From Brevibacterium mcbrellneri ATCC 49030 (GTDB taxonomy: Bacteria > Actinomycetota > Actinomycetes > Actinomycetales > Brevibacteriaceae), in NCBI RefSeq assembly GCF_000178455.1, contig NZ_ADNU01000023.1, positions 1 to 64,000 of the forward strand: a stretch of DNA of 64,000 nucleotides, in the 5' to 3' direction. The position numbers and the translations under genes are program-made. Below, piece after piece: positions 28,289 to 37,424 of this stretch. Position 1 is the first letter of the stretch, and each line of letters opens with the position of its first letter. The notes beneath the pieces were generated by a model, which was not told the DNA's origin, ran no database searches, and saw only the letters and a program-made list of their open reading frames with translations.

Positions 28289-31200
28289 TTACAACTGGAA
28301 CGTCAGGCGCGCGCCACCTTCCAGAGTGTGCGACTCCCCGTTGATGTACACGCTCACAGAGTGAGTTTCCCGTGAACGCGACACCAGCGTGAGTTCCGTG
28401 TGCGTGACGTACACTTCGATGATCTGTCCTTGGAACAGAACCCGGAAGCGTGCGTCGGCAACGTTTGCGGGCAGGTTCGGGTAGAACTCGATCCGGTTGA
28501 ACCGGATGAGAACACCTGCGAATGCGCGAAGAATAACGTCGACGGTTCCGGCCATGGCACCCAGGTGGATACCTTCTGCGGTTGAACCCCACTGGGTGTC
28601 GTCAATGTCGATGCGTAGCGCTTCTTGCCATTCATTCCACGCGTCCTCGCGACCAATCATGGCGAGCACGGCAGCGTTGGCGACCCGGGACAAGCTGGAC
28701 CCGTTGGTGGAATGAGCCACGTAGTAGTCGATGGTGCGTTCGACTTCTTCTTCACTCATGCCGTAGCCCATGCGGCGCAGTTCTTTCACTACTCCAGTGG
28801 GGCCCAACAGGTAGAACAACATGTTGACGTCAGACTGTTTGGACAGCCTGTAGTTGTTGGTCGAGTCGTCCTCTGATTCCAGGATCAGGTCCATGCGCCC
28901 GATGTTGCCGTACTTGCGGCGGTAGGCGTCGAAGTCAAGGTCCTTGAGGTCTTCGTACCCAGCAAATTGGCTGATCCGCCCGTCTGGCGCGAACGGCACG
29001 TACAGGCGTGCGGCCATGCGTTCCCACAGGGTGACTTCCTCTGGGTCGATGTTGAGCCTGAACTCCAGTTCGTCTGCTTCGTGGGATGACAGCACTTCAA
29101 AGATGCGCACAGCGTGACGTGCCAGCCACGCGACCATGACATTGGTGTACGCGTTGTCGTCCACACCTGATCCGGGGGTTCCCGGGTAGCCGTCGTGGTA
29201 TTCGTCGGGCCCCATGACGCGTCGGATGTGGTAGCGGTCCTCGGCAGCGTCGTATTCGGTCATGGAGGCGAATAGGCGCACAATTTCGATGATGAGTTCA
29301 CCGCCGTGTTCGGCCAACCATTTGGTGTCTGCTGTGACGCGGTAGTGCTGCCACGCGTTGTACGCCACGGCGAGCCCCACGTGGTATTGCCTGCGTGAGT
29401 TGTCTGGCATCCACCTGTTTGACCGGTGGTTCCACAGCTCCACCGGTGTCTCTTCGCGCCCGTCAGAACCCGACTGCCAAGGGAACTGAGCTCCCTTAAA
29501 ACCAGATTCGCGGGCCAATTGCCGGGCAGCGTCGAGCCTACGCCACCGGTACATGAGTAGAGATTTGGAAATCTCCGGGAACCGCATGTTCAGCAACGGC
29601 ATGACGAATACTTCGTCCCAGAAAATGTGCCCGCGGTAGCCTTCTCCGGTCATTCCGCGCGCGGTGGTTCCCACGTCTTGTGCAACGGTGTGTGGGGACA
29701 TGGATTGGATGAGGTGGAAGGTGTGGAGGTCCACCATGAGTTGTGTTTGGTCCGCCGCGCCCGAGGTGGTGTCCACCTCCACGCCGAACCGGTCCCAGAG
29801 TTTGGCAAGAGCTGCCCGGTGGCCGGGCAGGAGGGCGGTAAAGCTACAGTCGGGCAACCAGTCGAGGTGCTGGACCGCCCCGCCTCGCACGGAACTTAAG
29901 GCGGGGTCGCGGGAGTGGACGGTGGAGGTGACGGTGTCGAAGTCGAACGCGTGACCTGGGTGTACGGTAAATGCGTGTTCGCGATAGATGGCTTTTCCGC
30001 GTTCGTTTTCTTCGCTTACGGTTTCGACGTCGTATCCCATGGTTTCGCCGGGAACGCGCTGTGTTGAGAAGTCGACTCGGCGTTCTGTCACGCGGGTGCG
30101 TTGGGCCATGGCAACCCGGGTGCGGCTCTGTTCGGTGATGACTTCGGTGAGCAGGGTGCCGTCTTCGAGTACTTTTGCGTGGCGAGTCTCGATGTGTTGT
30201 TTGGCCAGCTGGTCGTATTCGGCCACGTTGTCATTGTTGACACGCGCGTCGATACCTAAGCGCACGTGCACCGTTTGTGGCTCATCGCTCAGCGTTTCAA
30301 CCCGGGTGAGAGTTGCGCTTAAGTGCTGTTTGTCCATGGACACGATGCGACGCTGGCACAGTTTAAGCGAACGACCGTGGCGGTCTTGAACAACCAGGTG
30401 GCGTACCAGTGCGCCGTCGTCAAAGTTGAGGGTCCGTTCTTCGGACACCACGGTGAGACCGCGGTCTGAGAGCCATTCTCCGTCAGCGAATTTCACGTCC
30501 AAGGCGGCCCAGTGTGGCAGGTTCACCATGGACTCGTGAACTTGCGTGCGCCTCTGAACGGTGGATGTGAGCCGGTTGAAGATGCCTGCGATATACGCCC
30601 CGGGTGCCCCACGGTGCCCGGTTTTGATTTCCGAGGCGGTACCACGGATAGCCATGTATCCATTGCCCAGGGTGGTGAGGGTGGCGCGTTTGCCTTTGTG
30701 ATGGTCTTCTCCACCCACGTAGACGAGGGTGCGAGGGCGGTCGCGACGTTCTCCCAGGTCGAGTTCGTGCAGGTCCCCAATGACCACATCGGCTCCGGCG
30801 TCGATGAGTTCGTCGCGGTGGCCGTGGCGGTCAACACCTACGACCAGCCCAAATTTCCCAGCGCGTCCTGCTTGAACACCTGAGATGGCATCTTCAACAA
30901 CAACGGCGTTGCGGGGTTCTGCGCCGAGGTTGTTGGCAGCCCGGAGGAAGGTGTCAGGTTGGGGTTTGCCGGGCAGGTTTTCGTCGAGTGCGGTTTGTCC
31001 GTCAACGATGGTGTCGAAGAGTTCCGTGATTTGTGCGTTGTTCAAAAGGGCGGGTGCGTTGCGGCTGGCGGTGACGAGGCCGATCTTGCGTCCGCCTGCG
31101 CGCAAACGTTCGATGAGGTTGATGGTCCCTGGGAAGGTGCGGACGCCCTGTTTTTTGAGTTCTTCGTTAAATGCGTCGTTCTTGTGACGGGCCAGCCCGT

Positions 31201-31519
31201 GTACGGTCAGTGCCCCGGCTGGGTCGTCGTCGTCACCTTCTGGAAGTGTGATGCCACGGGAGGCAAAGAACTCGCGCACGCCGTCTTCGCGTGGACGCCC
31301 GTCCACATAAGCACGGTAGTCAGTGGCGACAGAGAACTCAGAGGCGTTGAGTTCCTCCGGGAACTCGACTGCTGCGTCCTTGAGTTGGGGATTGGCGAGG
31401 GCGGAGTCAAACAGTTGTTTCCACGCGACGGCATGGAGTGAAGCGGTGTCGGTGACGACTCCGTCCATGTCGAAGATCACTGCGTCGAATGGTGGGGTGG
31501 CTGTGAGAACCTCAGTCAT
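28289..31519 (-). CDS. Beta-phosphoglucomutase / GH65 disaccharide phosphorylase fusion
   Basis: A 1076-residue two-enzyme protein. The HAD domain (about 1-255) starts DAVIFDMDGVVTDTASLHA, whose DxD holds the phosphate-accepting Asp, with GKPQPDTFLRA and VVEDAISGVQAGRA; it should interconvert beta-glucose-1-phosphate and glucose-6-phosphate. The GH65 part (about 270-1076) has YVGGEDHHKGKRATL, GHIFWDEVFVMPLL and the general acid Glu in VMGPDEYHDGYPG. Together they would split an alpha-glucoside (maltose, trehalose, kojibiose or similar) with phosphate and pass the product on. The specific sugar cannot be read. A related pair in mycobacteria is two separate genes. Confidence 0.92.
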   Translation of the reverse strand: MTEVLTATPPFDAVIFDMDGVVTDTASLHAVAWKQLFDSALANPQLKDAAVEFPEELNASEFSVATDYRAYVDGRPREDGVREFFASRGITLPEGDDDDPAGALTVHGLARHKNDAFNEELKKQGVRTFPGTINLIERLRAGGRKIGLVTASRNAPALLNNAQITELFDTIVDGQTALDENLPGKPQPDTFLRAANNLGAEPRNAVVVEDAISGVQAGRAGKFGLVVGVDRHGHRDELIDAGADVVIGDLHELDLGERRDRPRTLVYVGGEDHHKGKRATLTTLGNGYMAIRGTASEIKTGHRGAPGAYIAGIFNRLTSTVQRRTQVHESMVNLPHWAALDVKFADGEWLSDRGLTVVSEERTLNFDDGALVRHLVVQDRHGRSLKLCQRRIVSMDKQHLSATLTRVETLSDEPQTVHVRLGIDARVNNDNVAEYDQLAKQHIETRHAKVLEDGTLLTEVITEQSRTRVAMAQRTRVTERRVDFSTQRVPGETMGYDVETVSEENERGKAIYREHAFTVHPGHAFDFDTVTSTVHSRDPALSSVRGGAVQHLDWLPDCSFTALLPGHRAALAKLWDRFGVEVDTTSGAADQTQLMVDLHTFHLIQSMSPHTVAQDVGTTARGMTGEGYRGHIFWDEVFVMPLLNMRFPEISKSLLMYRWRRLDAARQLARESGFKGAQFPWQSGSDGREETPVELWNHRSNRWMPDNSRRQYHVGLAVAYNAWQHYRVTADTKWLAEHGGELIIEIVRLFASMTEYDAAEDRYHIRRVMGPDEYHDGYPGTPGSGVDDNAYTNVMVAWLARHAVRIFEVLSSHEADELEFRLNIDPEEVTLWERMAARLYVPFAPDGRISQFAGYEDLKDLDFDAYRRKYGNIGRMDLILESEDDSTNNYRLSKQSDVNMLFYLLGPTGVVKELRRMGYGMSEEEVERTIDYYVAHSTNGSSLSRVANAAVLAMIGREDAWNEWQEALRIDIDDTQWGSTAEGIHLGAMAGTVDVILRAFAGVLIRFNRIEFYPNLPANVADARFRVLFQGQIIEVYVTHTELTLVSRSRETHSVSVYINGESHTLEGGARLTFQL

Positions 31520-31638
31520 ATATCTAGCTCATCATGAATGAGTGACGCGTGGGTGAACGTCACGGCCTTGTTCAGAAACTTTTGTGTTTGTTTGACCACG
31601 TTGTTCGGCCCGTGACCGGGTTTACTAGGCTTAACGTC

Positions 31639-32853
31639 ATGACAGCGAACGAAGGTGTACTCAAGAAGGTTGTAGAGGTTGCAGAGCAGTTAGCTCCCCG
31701 GTTGCGAGACATTCGCACACGGATTCACCAGAATCCGGAACTGGGTCTGACTCTTCCTGCCACGCAGAAAACTGTGCTGGATGCTCTTCACGGCTTGGAT
31801 CTTGAGGTGACGACTGGAACCAATCTGGATTCGGTCGTAGCCGTGCTGCGTGGTGACAAGCGTGGCGAAAACCCGCAAGCGGTGCTTTTGCGTGGTGATA
31901 TGGACGCGCTGCCTGTCACCGAAGCTACCGGGTTTGAGTTCGTTTCGACGAACGGCAACATGCACGCGTGCGGGCACGACTTGCACGTTACTGGCCTTAT
32001 TGGTGCCGCCCACATCTTGCACGCGTGTAAGAGCGAACTGGCAGGTGACGTGGTGTTCATGTTCCAACCGGGCGAAGAAGGCTATGACGGAGCTGGGAAG
32101 ATGGTGGACGAGGGTGTCCTTGAAGCTGCCGGCGTCCCGGTAGTCGCAGCGTTCGGGGTCCACGTTTCGGCTGATCAGCCCCCAGGACACGTGTACTCCA
32201 AGCCGGGTTCGTACATGGCGTCTGCGAACAATCTAGAAATTACTGTCCGCGGCCGAGGTGGTCACGCCGCCCGTCCGGAAGCCGCCTTGGATCCGGTACA
32301 GGTTGGGGCAACGATTGTGGGCCAGTTGCAAGAGTTTGTGTCCCGGCACTTTTTTGCGTGGGACCCCGTGGTACTCACGGTGGGGCAGTTCCAGGCGGGA
32401 ACTGCGCCCAACGTCATCCCCGACTCTGCGTATCTGGCCGCGAGCGTACGCACGTTTTCGGAAGAAACCACCAGCGAATGTGAACGGGTTCTCCCCGCCC
32501 TGGTGGAGGGGATCGCGCAGGCACACGGCCTGACCGCGGAGGTCAACATGTACCGCCTGCTGCCAGCCACCATCAATAACAACGATGAGAACGCCCTGTT
32601 CCTCGAAACTGCTGAAGCCCTGTTTGGCACCGAACGCGTTCACCTCATGGACCACCCCAGGGTGGGCTCGGAGGATTTCTCCCGCATCCTCGACCTGGTT
32701 CCGGGATCATACGGACACTTCGGTGCGGCGTACGGGCCGGAAGACACGTGGGAAGCTAACCATTCACCTCGGGCGCGGCACACGGATACCGCGCTAGGTG
32801 ACCAGGCAGCGTTTCTTTCTGCGCTGGCACTCAACCGTTTGAACAAGGACTAG
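31639..32853 (+). CDS. M20-family amidohydrolase (hippurate / IAA-amino acid hydrolase type)
   Basis: A 404-residue metallopeptidase-like enzyme cleaving an N-acyl amino acid or similar amide. It has RDIRTRIHQNPELGL, LLRGDMDALPV, HACGHDLHVTGLIGAA, FQPGEEGYDGAGKMV and the dimerisation-domain motif GRGGHAARPEAALDP; the distal metal ligand region is HPRVGSEDFS. I use ATG 31639, which begins the family's conserved region; a 30-codon upstream extension is not conserved. A TAGGCT box ends seven bases before it, suggesting a leaderless start. nnr follows after one base. Confidence 0.9.
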   Translation: MTANEGVLKKVVEVAEQLAPRLRDIRTRIHQNPELGLTLPATQKTVLDALHGLDLEVTTGTNLDSVVAVLRGDKRGENPQAVLLRGDMDALPVTEATGFEFVSTNGNMHACGHDLHVTGLIGAAHILHACKSELAGDVVFMFQPGEEGYDGAGKMVDEGVLEAAGVPVVAAFGVHVSADQPPGHVYSKPGSYMASANNLEITVRGRGGHAARPEAALDPVQVGATIVGQLQEFVSRHFFAWDPVVLTVGQFQAGTAPNVIPDSAYLAASVRTFSEETTSECERVLPALVEGIAQAHGLTAEVNMYRLLPATINNNDENALFLETAEALFGTERVHLMDHPRVGSEDFSRILDLVPGSYGHFGAAYGPEDTWEANHSPRARHTDTALGDQAAFLSALALNRLNKD

Positions 32854-32854
32854 C

Positions 32855-34267
32855 ATGCAACCGCTGTACACCTCGCAACAGGTGCGCGACGCAGAAGCGC
32901 CTCTCCTGGCAGCCGGGCAGGGCAAGGAACTCATGCTGAAGGCGGCCACGGGGCTTGCGCATGTGGTTGTGCGGGAACTGCAGAGCAGGTACGGGCGCGT
33001 GTATGGAACCCGCGCGGTCGCGTTGGTGGGTTCTGGCAACAACGGTGGGGACGCGCTGTACGCGCTGGCGTTTTTAGCCCGCCGAGGTGTCAGCTGCCAA
33101 GCCGTGACCGTCGCCGGTTCTGCTCACGAGGAAGGGTTAGCCGCCGCGGTGGCAGCGGGCGTGTGCGTCACCACGGAGTGGGACAGCGTGCGGGACGCGG
33201 ACGTAGTCATCGACGGGATTCTGGGCACAGGGGCCTCTGGGGCGCTTCGCGAACCCTTGGCGAGCCAGCTGAGCGATTGGCAAAACAACGCGTGTGATCA
33301 GCTGTGTATTGCGGTTGATACCCCCACGGGTGTGAACGCGTCAACGGGTGAGGTTGATCCGCATGCGGTGCGTGCGACCCACACGGTGACGTTCGGCATG
33401 TTGAAGGCTGGGCTGTTTGTGCACCCAGGGGCTGGGTTTTGCGGGCACGTGGAGTGTGTGGACATCGGCTTGACCAGCACGGACGCTCCGGCTGGCTACC
33501 TGCACACCACGGCGAGTGTGCGGGGGCCGGGCGAACAGGACCACAAGTACTCACGTGGCGTTCTTGGCGTTGCGGCCGGGTCACAGCAGTACCCAGGTGC
33601 CGCCGTGCTGACCTCACTTTCCGCCCAGAACACTGGCGTGGGCATGGTGCGGTACGTGGGTGACGCGGCTGGGTTGGTTATGCATTCCGTGCCCGAGGTC
33701 GTTACCGGGTGGGGGCGCGTGCAAGCCTGGGTTGTGGGCCCCGGGGCGCCAGAAGATGAACTGGTCGATGAGGTTTTGGATCAGGCGTATGAGAAGTGTC
33801 TGCCTGCCGTAATTGATGCAGGTGCGTTGGCGCGGGTGAGCAGGGCACGTGACAACTGGGTTCTCACCCCGCACGCAGGCGAAGCCCAATCACTGTGCGA
33901 GTCGCGGGGATGGACTGTGACGCGTGAGGAGATTGAGTCAGCACCTGCACACTGGGCGCGACGCTTGGCCTCTGAACTGGGGTGTTGTGTTCTGATTAAG
34001 GGTGCGCGCACTGTTATCAGTGAGCCCGACGGCACGTTGCACCTCACGCCGGTAGGGCCGGCACGTTTGGCTACAGCTGGTAGTGGCGACGTTTTGGCTG
34101 GCATCATGGGTGCCCTCATGGCAACAGAACAGCCGGCTGGTTCGCGGAGCGCCGCGGTGGTGGCAGCGAATGCTGTTCTTCTTCATCATGAAGCTGCCGG
34201 GAACCGCGCATTGGAAACTGCTCAGTCTATTCTGGAAGTCGCACGTTCACACAGGGAGGAATCATGA
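32855..34267 (+). CDS. nnr: Bifunctional NAD(P)H-hydrate epimerase / ADP-dependent dehydratase
   Basis: Repairs hydrated NADH and NADPH. The epimerase (YjeF_N, about 1-215) has VALVGSGNNGGDALYAL and IAVDTPTGVNASTGEV. The kinase-like dehydratase (about 225-470) has VLTPHAGEAQSLCESRGW, LIKGARTVI and the ATP/ADP anion-hole motif ATAGSGDVLAGIMGALM. At 470 residues it is slightly short for the fusion. It overlaps alr by four bases. This nnr-alr-tsaE order recurs in actinobacteria. Confidence 0.94.
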   Translation: MQPLYTSQQVRDAEAPLLAAGQGKELMLKAATGLAHVVVRELQSRYGRVYGTRAVALVGSGNNGGDALYALAFLARRGVSCQAVTVAGSAHEEGLAAAVAAGVCVTTEWDSVRDADVVIDGILGTGASGALREPLASQLSDWQNNACDQLCIAVDTPTGVNASTGEVDPHAVRATHTVTFGMLKAGLFVHPGAGFCGHVECVDIGLTSTDAPAGYLHTTASVRGPGEQDHKYSRGVLGVAAGSQQYPGAAVLTSLSAQNTGVGMVRYVGDAAGLVMHSVPEVVTGWGRVQAWVVGPGAPEDELVDEVLDQAYEKCLPAVIDAGALARVSRARDNWVLTPHAGEAQSLCESRGWTVTREEIESAPAHWARRLASELGCCVLIKGARTVISEPDGTLHLTPVGPARLATAGSGDVLAGIMGALMATEQPAGSRSAAVVAANAVLLHHEAAGNRALETAQSILEVARSHREES

Positions 34268-35418
34268 CGTCTGCACCACTGACGGCCGTGATTGATACGC
34301 GCGCGCTTGTACACAATGTGCAACTGTTGCAGGAACGCGCTGCAGGAAAACAACTCGTGGCAATTGTGAAAGCAGACGCATATGGACACGGGGTGAACCT
34401 GGTGGTTCCTGCGCTCGCCCGTGCTGGCGTGACGCACTTTGGTACTGCGACAATCCCGGAAGCTGTGGCTGTTCAGGACATTCTGGCTGGCCTTAGTGAT
34501 CATGGCGATGACTGCGGTGAGAGCGACCACACCGTCATGTGCTGGCTGTACGAACCAAACGCTGACCTTTCTGAGCCTGTTGAACGCGGAATTGAGCTGG
34601 GCGTGGGATCACCTGCGGCCCTTGAATCAATCTTCAATGCCGCCCACACCACCGGAAAAACCGCACGTATCCACCTCAAAGTGGACACGGGTCTGGGCCG
34701 CAACGGCCTCAACAGTACGCAACTACAACAGGTGTTAGAACAACTGACCACTGCGCACGGCGTGCAGGTGTGTGGTGTCATGTCTCACTTCGCATGCGCT
34801 GACGAACCAGACAATGACTTCAACACAACCCAGATTGAGCGGTTTAACCAAGCTGTCGACACGGTAAAAGCAACGCTTCAGATCGACAACCTGATGGAAC
34901 ACATCGCCAACTCGCCTGCGATCCTCTCCATGGACCCCGTGCCAGGAAACGCGGTGCGGGCCGGTGTCGCCATGTACGGGCTCAGCCCCTTCGCACCAGT
35001 TGACCACGCCTACTCGGAAGGTCTCCAACCTGCGATGACGCTGGTCTCACACGTGTGCGCAGCCAAAGACGTCCCTGCAGGCCAAGGTGCCTCATACGGA
35101 CTGCGGTACACCACCTCGGCGTCGTCCAAATTTGCGCTGGTAGCCGGCGGGTACGGGGACGGAATCCCGCGCCAAGCCTCCCACAAAGCGCACGTGGCCA
35201 TTCAAGGAAAAGCGTTCCCAGTCGTAGGGTCGATTGCCATGGACCAGATGATCGCTGACGTGGGCGACGCGCAGGTATCTCCCGGGGACCCCGTGGTGAT
35301 CTGGGGCAACGGCGGCCCACACGTCGACGAATGGGCACAGTGGGCGGGCACAATCAACTACGACATCGTTACCCGATTGGGAGCTCGCGTGCCACGAGTA
35401 GAACAGGAGCACACGTGA
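34264..35418 (+). CDS. alr: Alanine racemase
   Basis: Makes D-alanine for peptidoglycan with PLP. Lys36 in IVKADAYGHGVN forms the Schiff base. Other motifs are HLKVDTGLGRNGL, MSHFACADEPDN, RAGVAMYGLSP, and the C-terminal domain with the catalytic Tyr region ASYGLRYTT and VGSIAMDQMIADV, ending NYDIVTRLGARVPRV. The length, 384 residues, is normal. The ATG overlaps the nnr stop and the end overlaps tsaE (GTGA). Confidence 0.96.
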   Translation: MTSAPLTAVIDTRALVHNVQLLQERAAGKQLVAIVKADAYGHGVNLVVPALARAGVTHFGTATIPEAVAVQDILAGLSDHGDDCGESDHTVMCWLYEPNADLSEPVERGIELGVGSPAALESIFNAAHTTGKTARIHLKVDTGLGRNGLNSTQLQQVLEQLTTAHGVQVCGVMSHFACADEPDNDFNTTQIERFNQAVDTVKATLQIDNLMEHIANSPAILSMDPVPGNAVRAGVAMYGLSPFAPVDHAYSEGLQPAMTLVSHVCAAKDVPAGQGASYGLRYTTSASSKFALVAGGYGDGIPRQASHKAHVAIQGKAFPVVGSIAMDQMIADVGDAQVSPGDPVVIWGNGGPHVDEWAQWAGTINYDIVTRLGARVPRVEQEHT

Positions 35419-35900
35419 TCCGCACGTCTTCCGTGGAACAGACAGCCGTTTTTGCCCGCGTATTGGCCGCCCATGTGCAGGCCGGGGACGTGATTCTGTT
35501 GACCGGAAATCTGGGGGCTGGGAAAACCACACTCACGCAGATGATCGGGAAAGAGCTCAACGTACGAGGCCGGATCACCTCACCCACCTTCGTCATTGCG
35601 CGTGAACACGAAGCGGTAAGCGACGGTCCGGGGCTTGTCCACGTTGATGCGTACCGTTTGGAGGACGCGATGGAACTGGACGATCTGGACCTCGACGCAG
35701 AACTCGATGACATGGTCACCATCATCGAATGGGGCCGGGGCAAAGCTGAGCAGCTCAGCGACTCCTACTTGGACATTTTCATCGACAGGCCCGAACCCGA
35801 CCCCGAATCCGAAGCGCGAACCTACACGCTGAGCGCCCACGGGCCACGGTGGGAAGGTCGTATCGAGCAACTGACAACCGCGTGCCAGGAGGCGCTGTGA
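35415..35900 (+). CDS. tsaE: tRNA t6A biosynthesis ATPase TsaE
   Basis: The ATPase partner of TsaB and TsaD in adding threonylcarbamoyl to A37 of ANN-decoding tRNAs. Start is the GTG at 35415 within the alr stop overlap (161 residues). It has the Walker A LTGNLGAGKTTLTQM, the TSPTFVIAREHE strand, HVDAYRLEDAMELDDLDLD and IIEWGRGKAEQL, all typical. An in-frame upstream extension lies in alr. The end overlaps tsaB. Confidence 0.94.
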   Translation: MIRTSSVEQTAVFARVLAAHVQAGDVILLTGNLGAGKTTLTQMIGKELNVRGRITSPTFVIAREHEAVSDGPGLVHVDAYRLEDAMELDDLDLDAELDDMVTIIEWGRGKAEQLSDSYLDIFIDRPEPDPESEARTYTLSAHGPRWEGRIEQLTTACQEAL

Positions 35901-36538
35901 TCACATTGGCGATTGACACCTCGGCGGCGGCGAGCGTGGCACTGGTGGACTCAAACGGGGAGGTGCGTGCTCAACGCACCACGTTTAGCGCGCGCAAGCA
36001 CGCCGAATTCGTGGGCCCCGCGATCCGCGAAATCACGCAAGACGTGCAACCCCAACGTGTGATCGTGGGCGTGGGGCCGGGGCCCTTTACCGGCTTGCGC
36101 GCTGGGATCGCCACCGGGATTGGCTACGCGCTAGGTTTGGGTATTCCCATTTACGGTGTGCGCAGTCACGACGCGTTAGCATTCCGTGCGGCAGTCCACG
36201 GCATCACCGGCGACATTACGGTTGCCACCGACGCTCGCCGTAAAGAGGTGTACGCAACCACCTACCGTTTGGGGGATACCGTGACCGTGATCGACGGGCC
36301 ACGCGTGATCCTCCCGGCAGACCTCACACCGGCGGCCACCCGGATCGGGCGAGGCTTTGTTCTCTACGCCGAAACCCTGGGTAACCCGGCACGTACGGAA
36401 GATGAGTTCACCGAACCCACGGCCGGCGACCTCGGCCTGTGCGCCCAGAACCAGCCAGGCAACCTAGAGGAGCTGGGGGCGTTGCTTGACACTTCGCCGC
36501 TGTACTTGCGTGAACCGGACGCCAAACCCCGCCAATGA
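35897..36538 (+). CDS. tsaB: tRNA t6A biosynthesis protein TsaB
   Basis: An ASKHA-fold partner of TsaD, with 213 residues from the GTG at 35897. It begins ITLAIDTSAAASVALVD and shows SARKHAEFVGPAIREI, the diagnostic VGVGPGPFTGLRAGIATG, YGVRSHDAL and TDARRKEVYA. The C-terminal region contains the typical PLYLREPDA. It overlaps tsaE and rimI by four bases at either end. Confidence 0.94.
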   Translation: MITLAIDTSAAASVALVDSNGEVRAQRTTFSARKHAEFVGPAIREITQDVQPQRVIVGVGPGPFTGLRAGIATGIGYALGLGIPIYGVRSHDALAFRAAVHGITGDITVATDARRKEVYATTYRLGDTVTVIDGPRVILPADLTPAATRIGRGFVLYAETLGNPARTEDEFTEPTAGDLGLCAQNQPGNLEELGALLDTSPLYLREPDAKPRQ

Positions 36539-36951
36539 TCGAACGCATGCGGTGGATGGACATTGCCCCCGTGACGGTCCTCGACGAGAAGAGTTTTGGA
36601 AACCAAGCCTGGACCGAAGAGTTCTTCTGGTCGCAAATGGCAGTTCCCGGCAACCGATTTTGGGTCGCGCGGGATGGCAGCCAGGTTGTGGGGTATGTGG
36701 GGCTCTCAATTTCCGGCCCCCAAGGTGACATTCTGACGCTGGCCAGTGACCGCCGAGGTGTTGGCAGCCGGCTCTTGGACGTCGCCATGGACGCGGCGCG
36801 AGAAGCGGGTGTCGAAGCGTTGTACCTTGACGTGCGCGACGACAACGAACGCGCCATCTACTTGTACGCCTCGCGCGGGTTTGAAGAGATCAACCGGCGG
36901 GCTGGTTACTATGCGGGCGCAGACGCCCTCATCATGCGTAGTAGCCTGTGA
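36535..36951 (+). CDS. rimI: Ribosomal-protein-alanine N-acetyltransferase RimI family
   Basis: A 138-residue GNAT acetyltransferase, placed between tsaB and tsaD as in many actinobacteria; RimI acetylates ribosomal protein S18. Motifs are MRWMDIAPVTVLDEKSF, WTEEFFWSQM, and ALYLDVRDDNERAIYLYASR with the C-terminal GYYAGADALIMR. The acetyl-CoA loop reads ILTLASDRRGVGSRLL; the stretch between the beta strand and R-R-x-G is a few residues shorter than the usual V-x-P-x-x-R-x-x-G, which is odd. Activity is likely but not certain. Confidence 0.86.
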   Translation: MIERMRWMDIAPVTVLDEKSFGNQAWTEEFFWSQMAVPGNRFWVARDGSQVVGYVGLSISGPQGDILTLASDRRGVGSRLLDVAMDAAREAGVEALYLDVRDDNERAIYLYASRGFEEINRRAGYYAGADALIMRSSL

Positions 36952-37424
36952 GTATGGACATTGAGGCCACACTCACCGAGTGGGAAGACGGTTGTGATTT
37001 GGTGATCAGCGCAGTCGCTCCCGTGGACCGTGCAACCGTGTGGAGCTATGTGACAGACCCTGATTCTGCTTCGCAGTGGTTCGCTCCGTGGAGTCGCGAT
37101 GACGACGTTGTGACTTTCGACTTTGACGGTGAGCAGCTCACGGGCGAAATCATGGGGAGCGAAGATGAGCGGTTCTTCTTGCTAGAACTTCCGTTTGGGC
37201 GAGTGGGCTTGAGCGTCGGTGAACAGACGCCTGATTCAACACGTCTGACGGTGACCCACACGTTTGCCACGTGTGAGGAAGCGGCACACACGGTTCCCGA
37301 GATCGGGCCAGTGTGGGACACCCACCTGCGCGCCCTACTCACAGAACTTGGTGTGAAAAACGTGGACATCGACGAAGACTCCCAAGCGCGCATGTACGCG
37401 AATCTCACGGTGGAGGACCAGTGA
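36948..37424 (+). CDS. SRPBCC (AHSA1/START-like) domain protein
   Basis: A 158-residue hydrophobic-cavity protein. It shows [44 protein letters not shown] and TRLTVTHTF, matching the Aha1-like or START-like fold with an N-terminal strand and long C-terminal helix ([12 protein letters not shown]). The GTG overlaps rimI, and the stop overlaps tsaD, so it is embedded in the t6A operon. No ligand can be named. Confidence 0.8.
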   Translation: MSMDIEATLTEWEDGCDLVISAVAPVDRATVWSYVTDPDSASQWFAPWSRDDDVVTFDFDGEQLTGEIMGSEDERFFLLELPFGRVGLSVGEQTPDSTRLTVTHTFATCEEAAHTVPEIGPVWDTHLRALLTELGVKNVDIDEDSQARMYANLTVEDQ

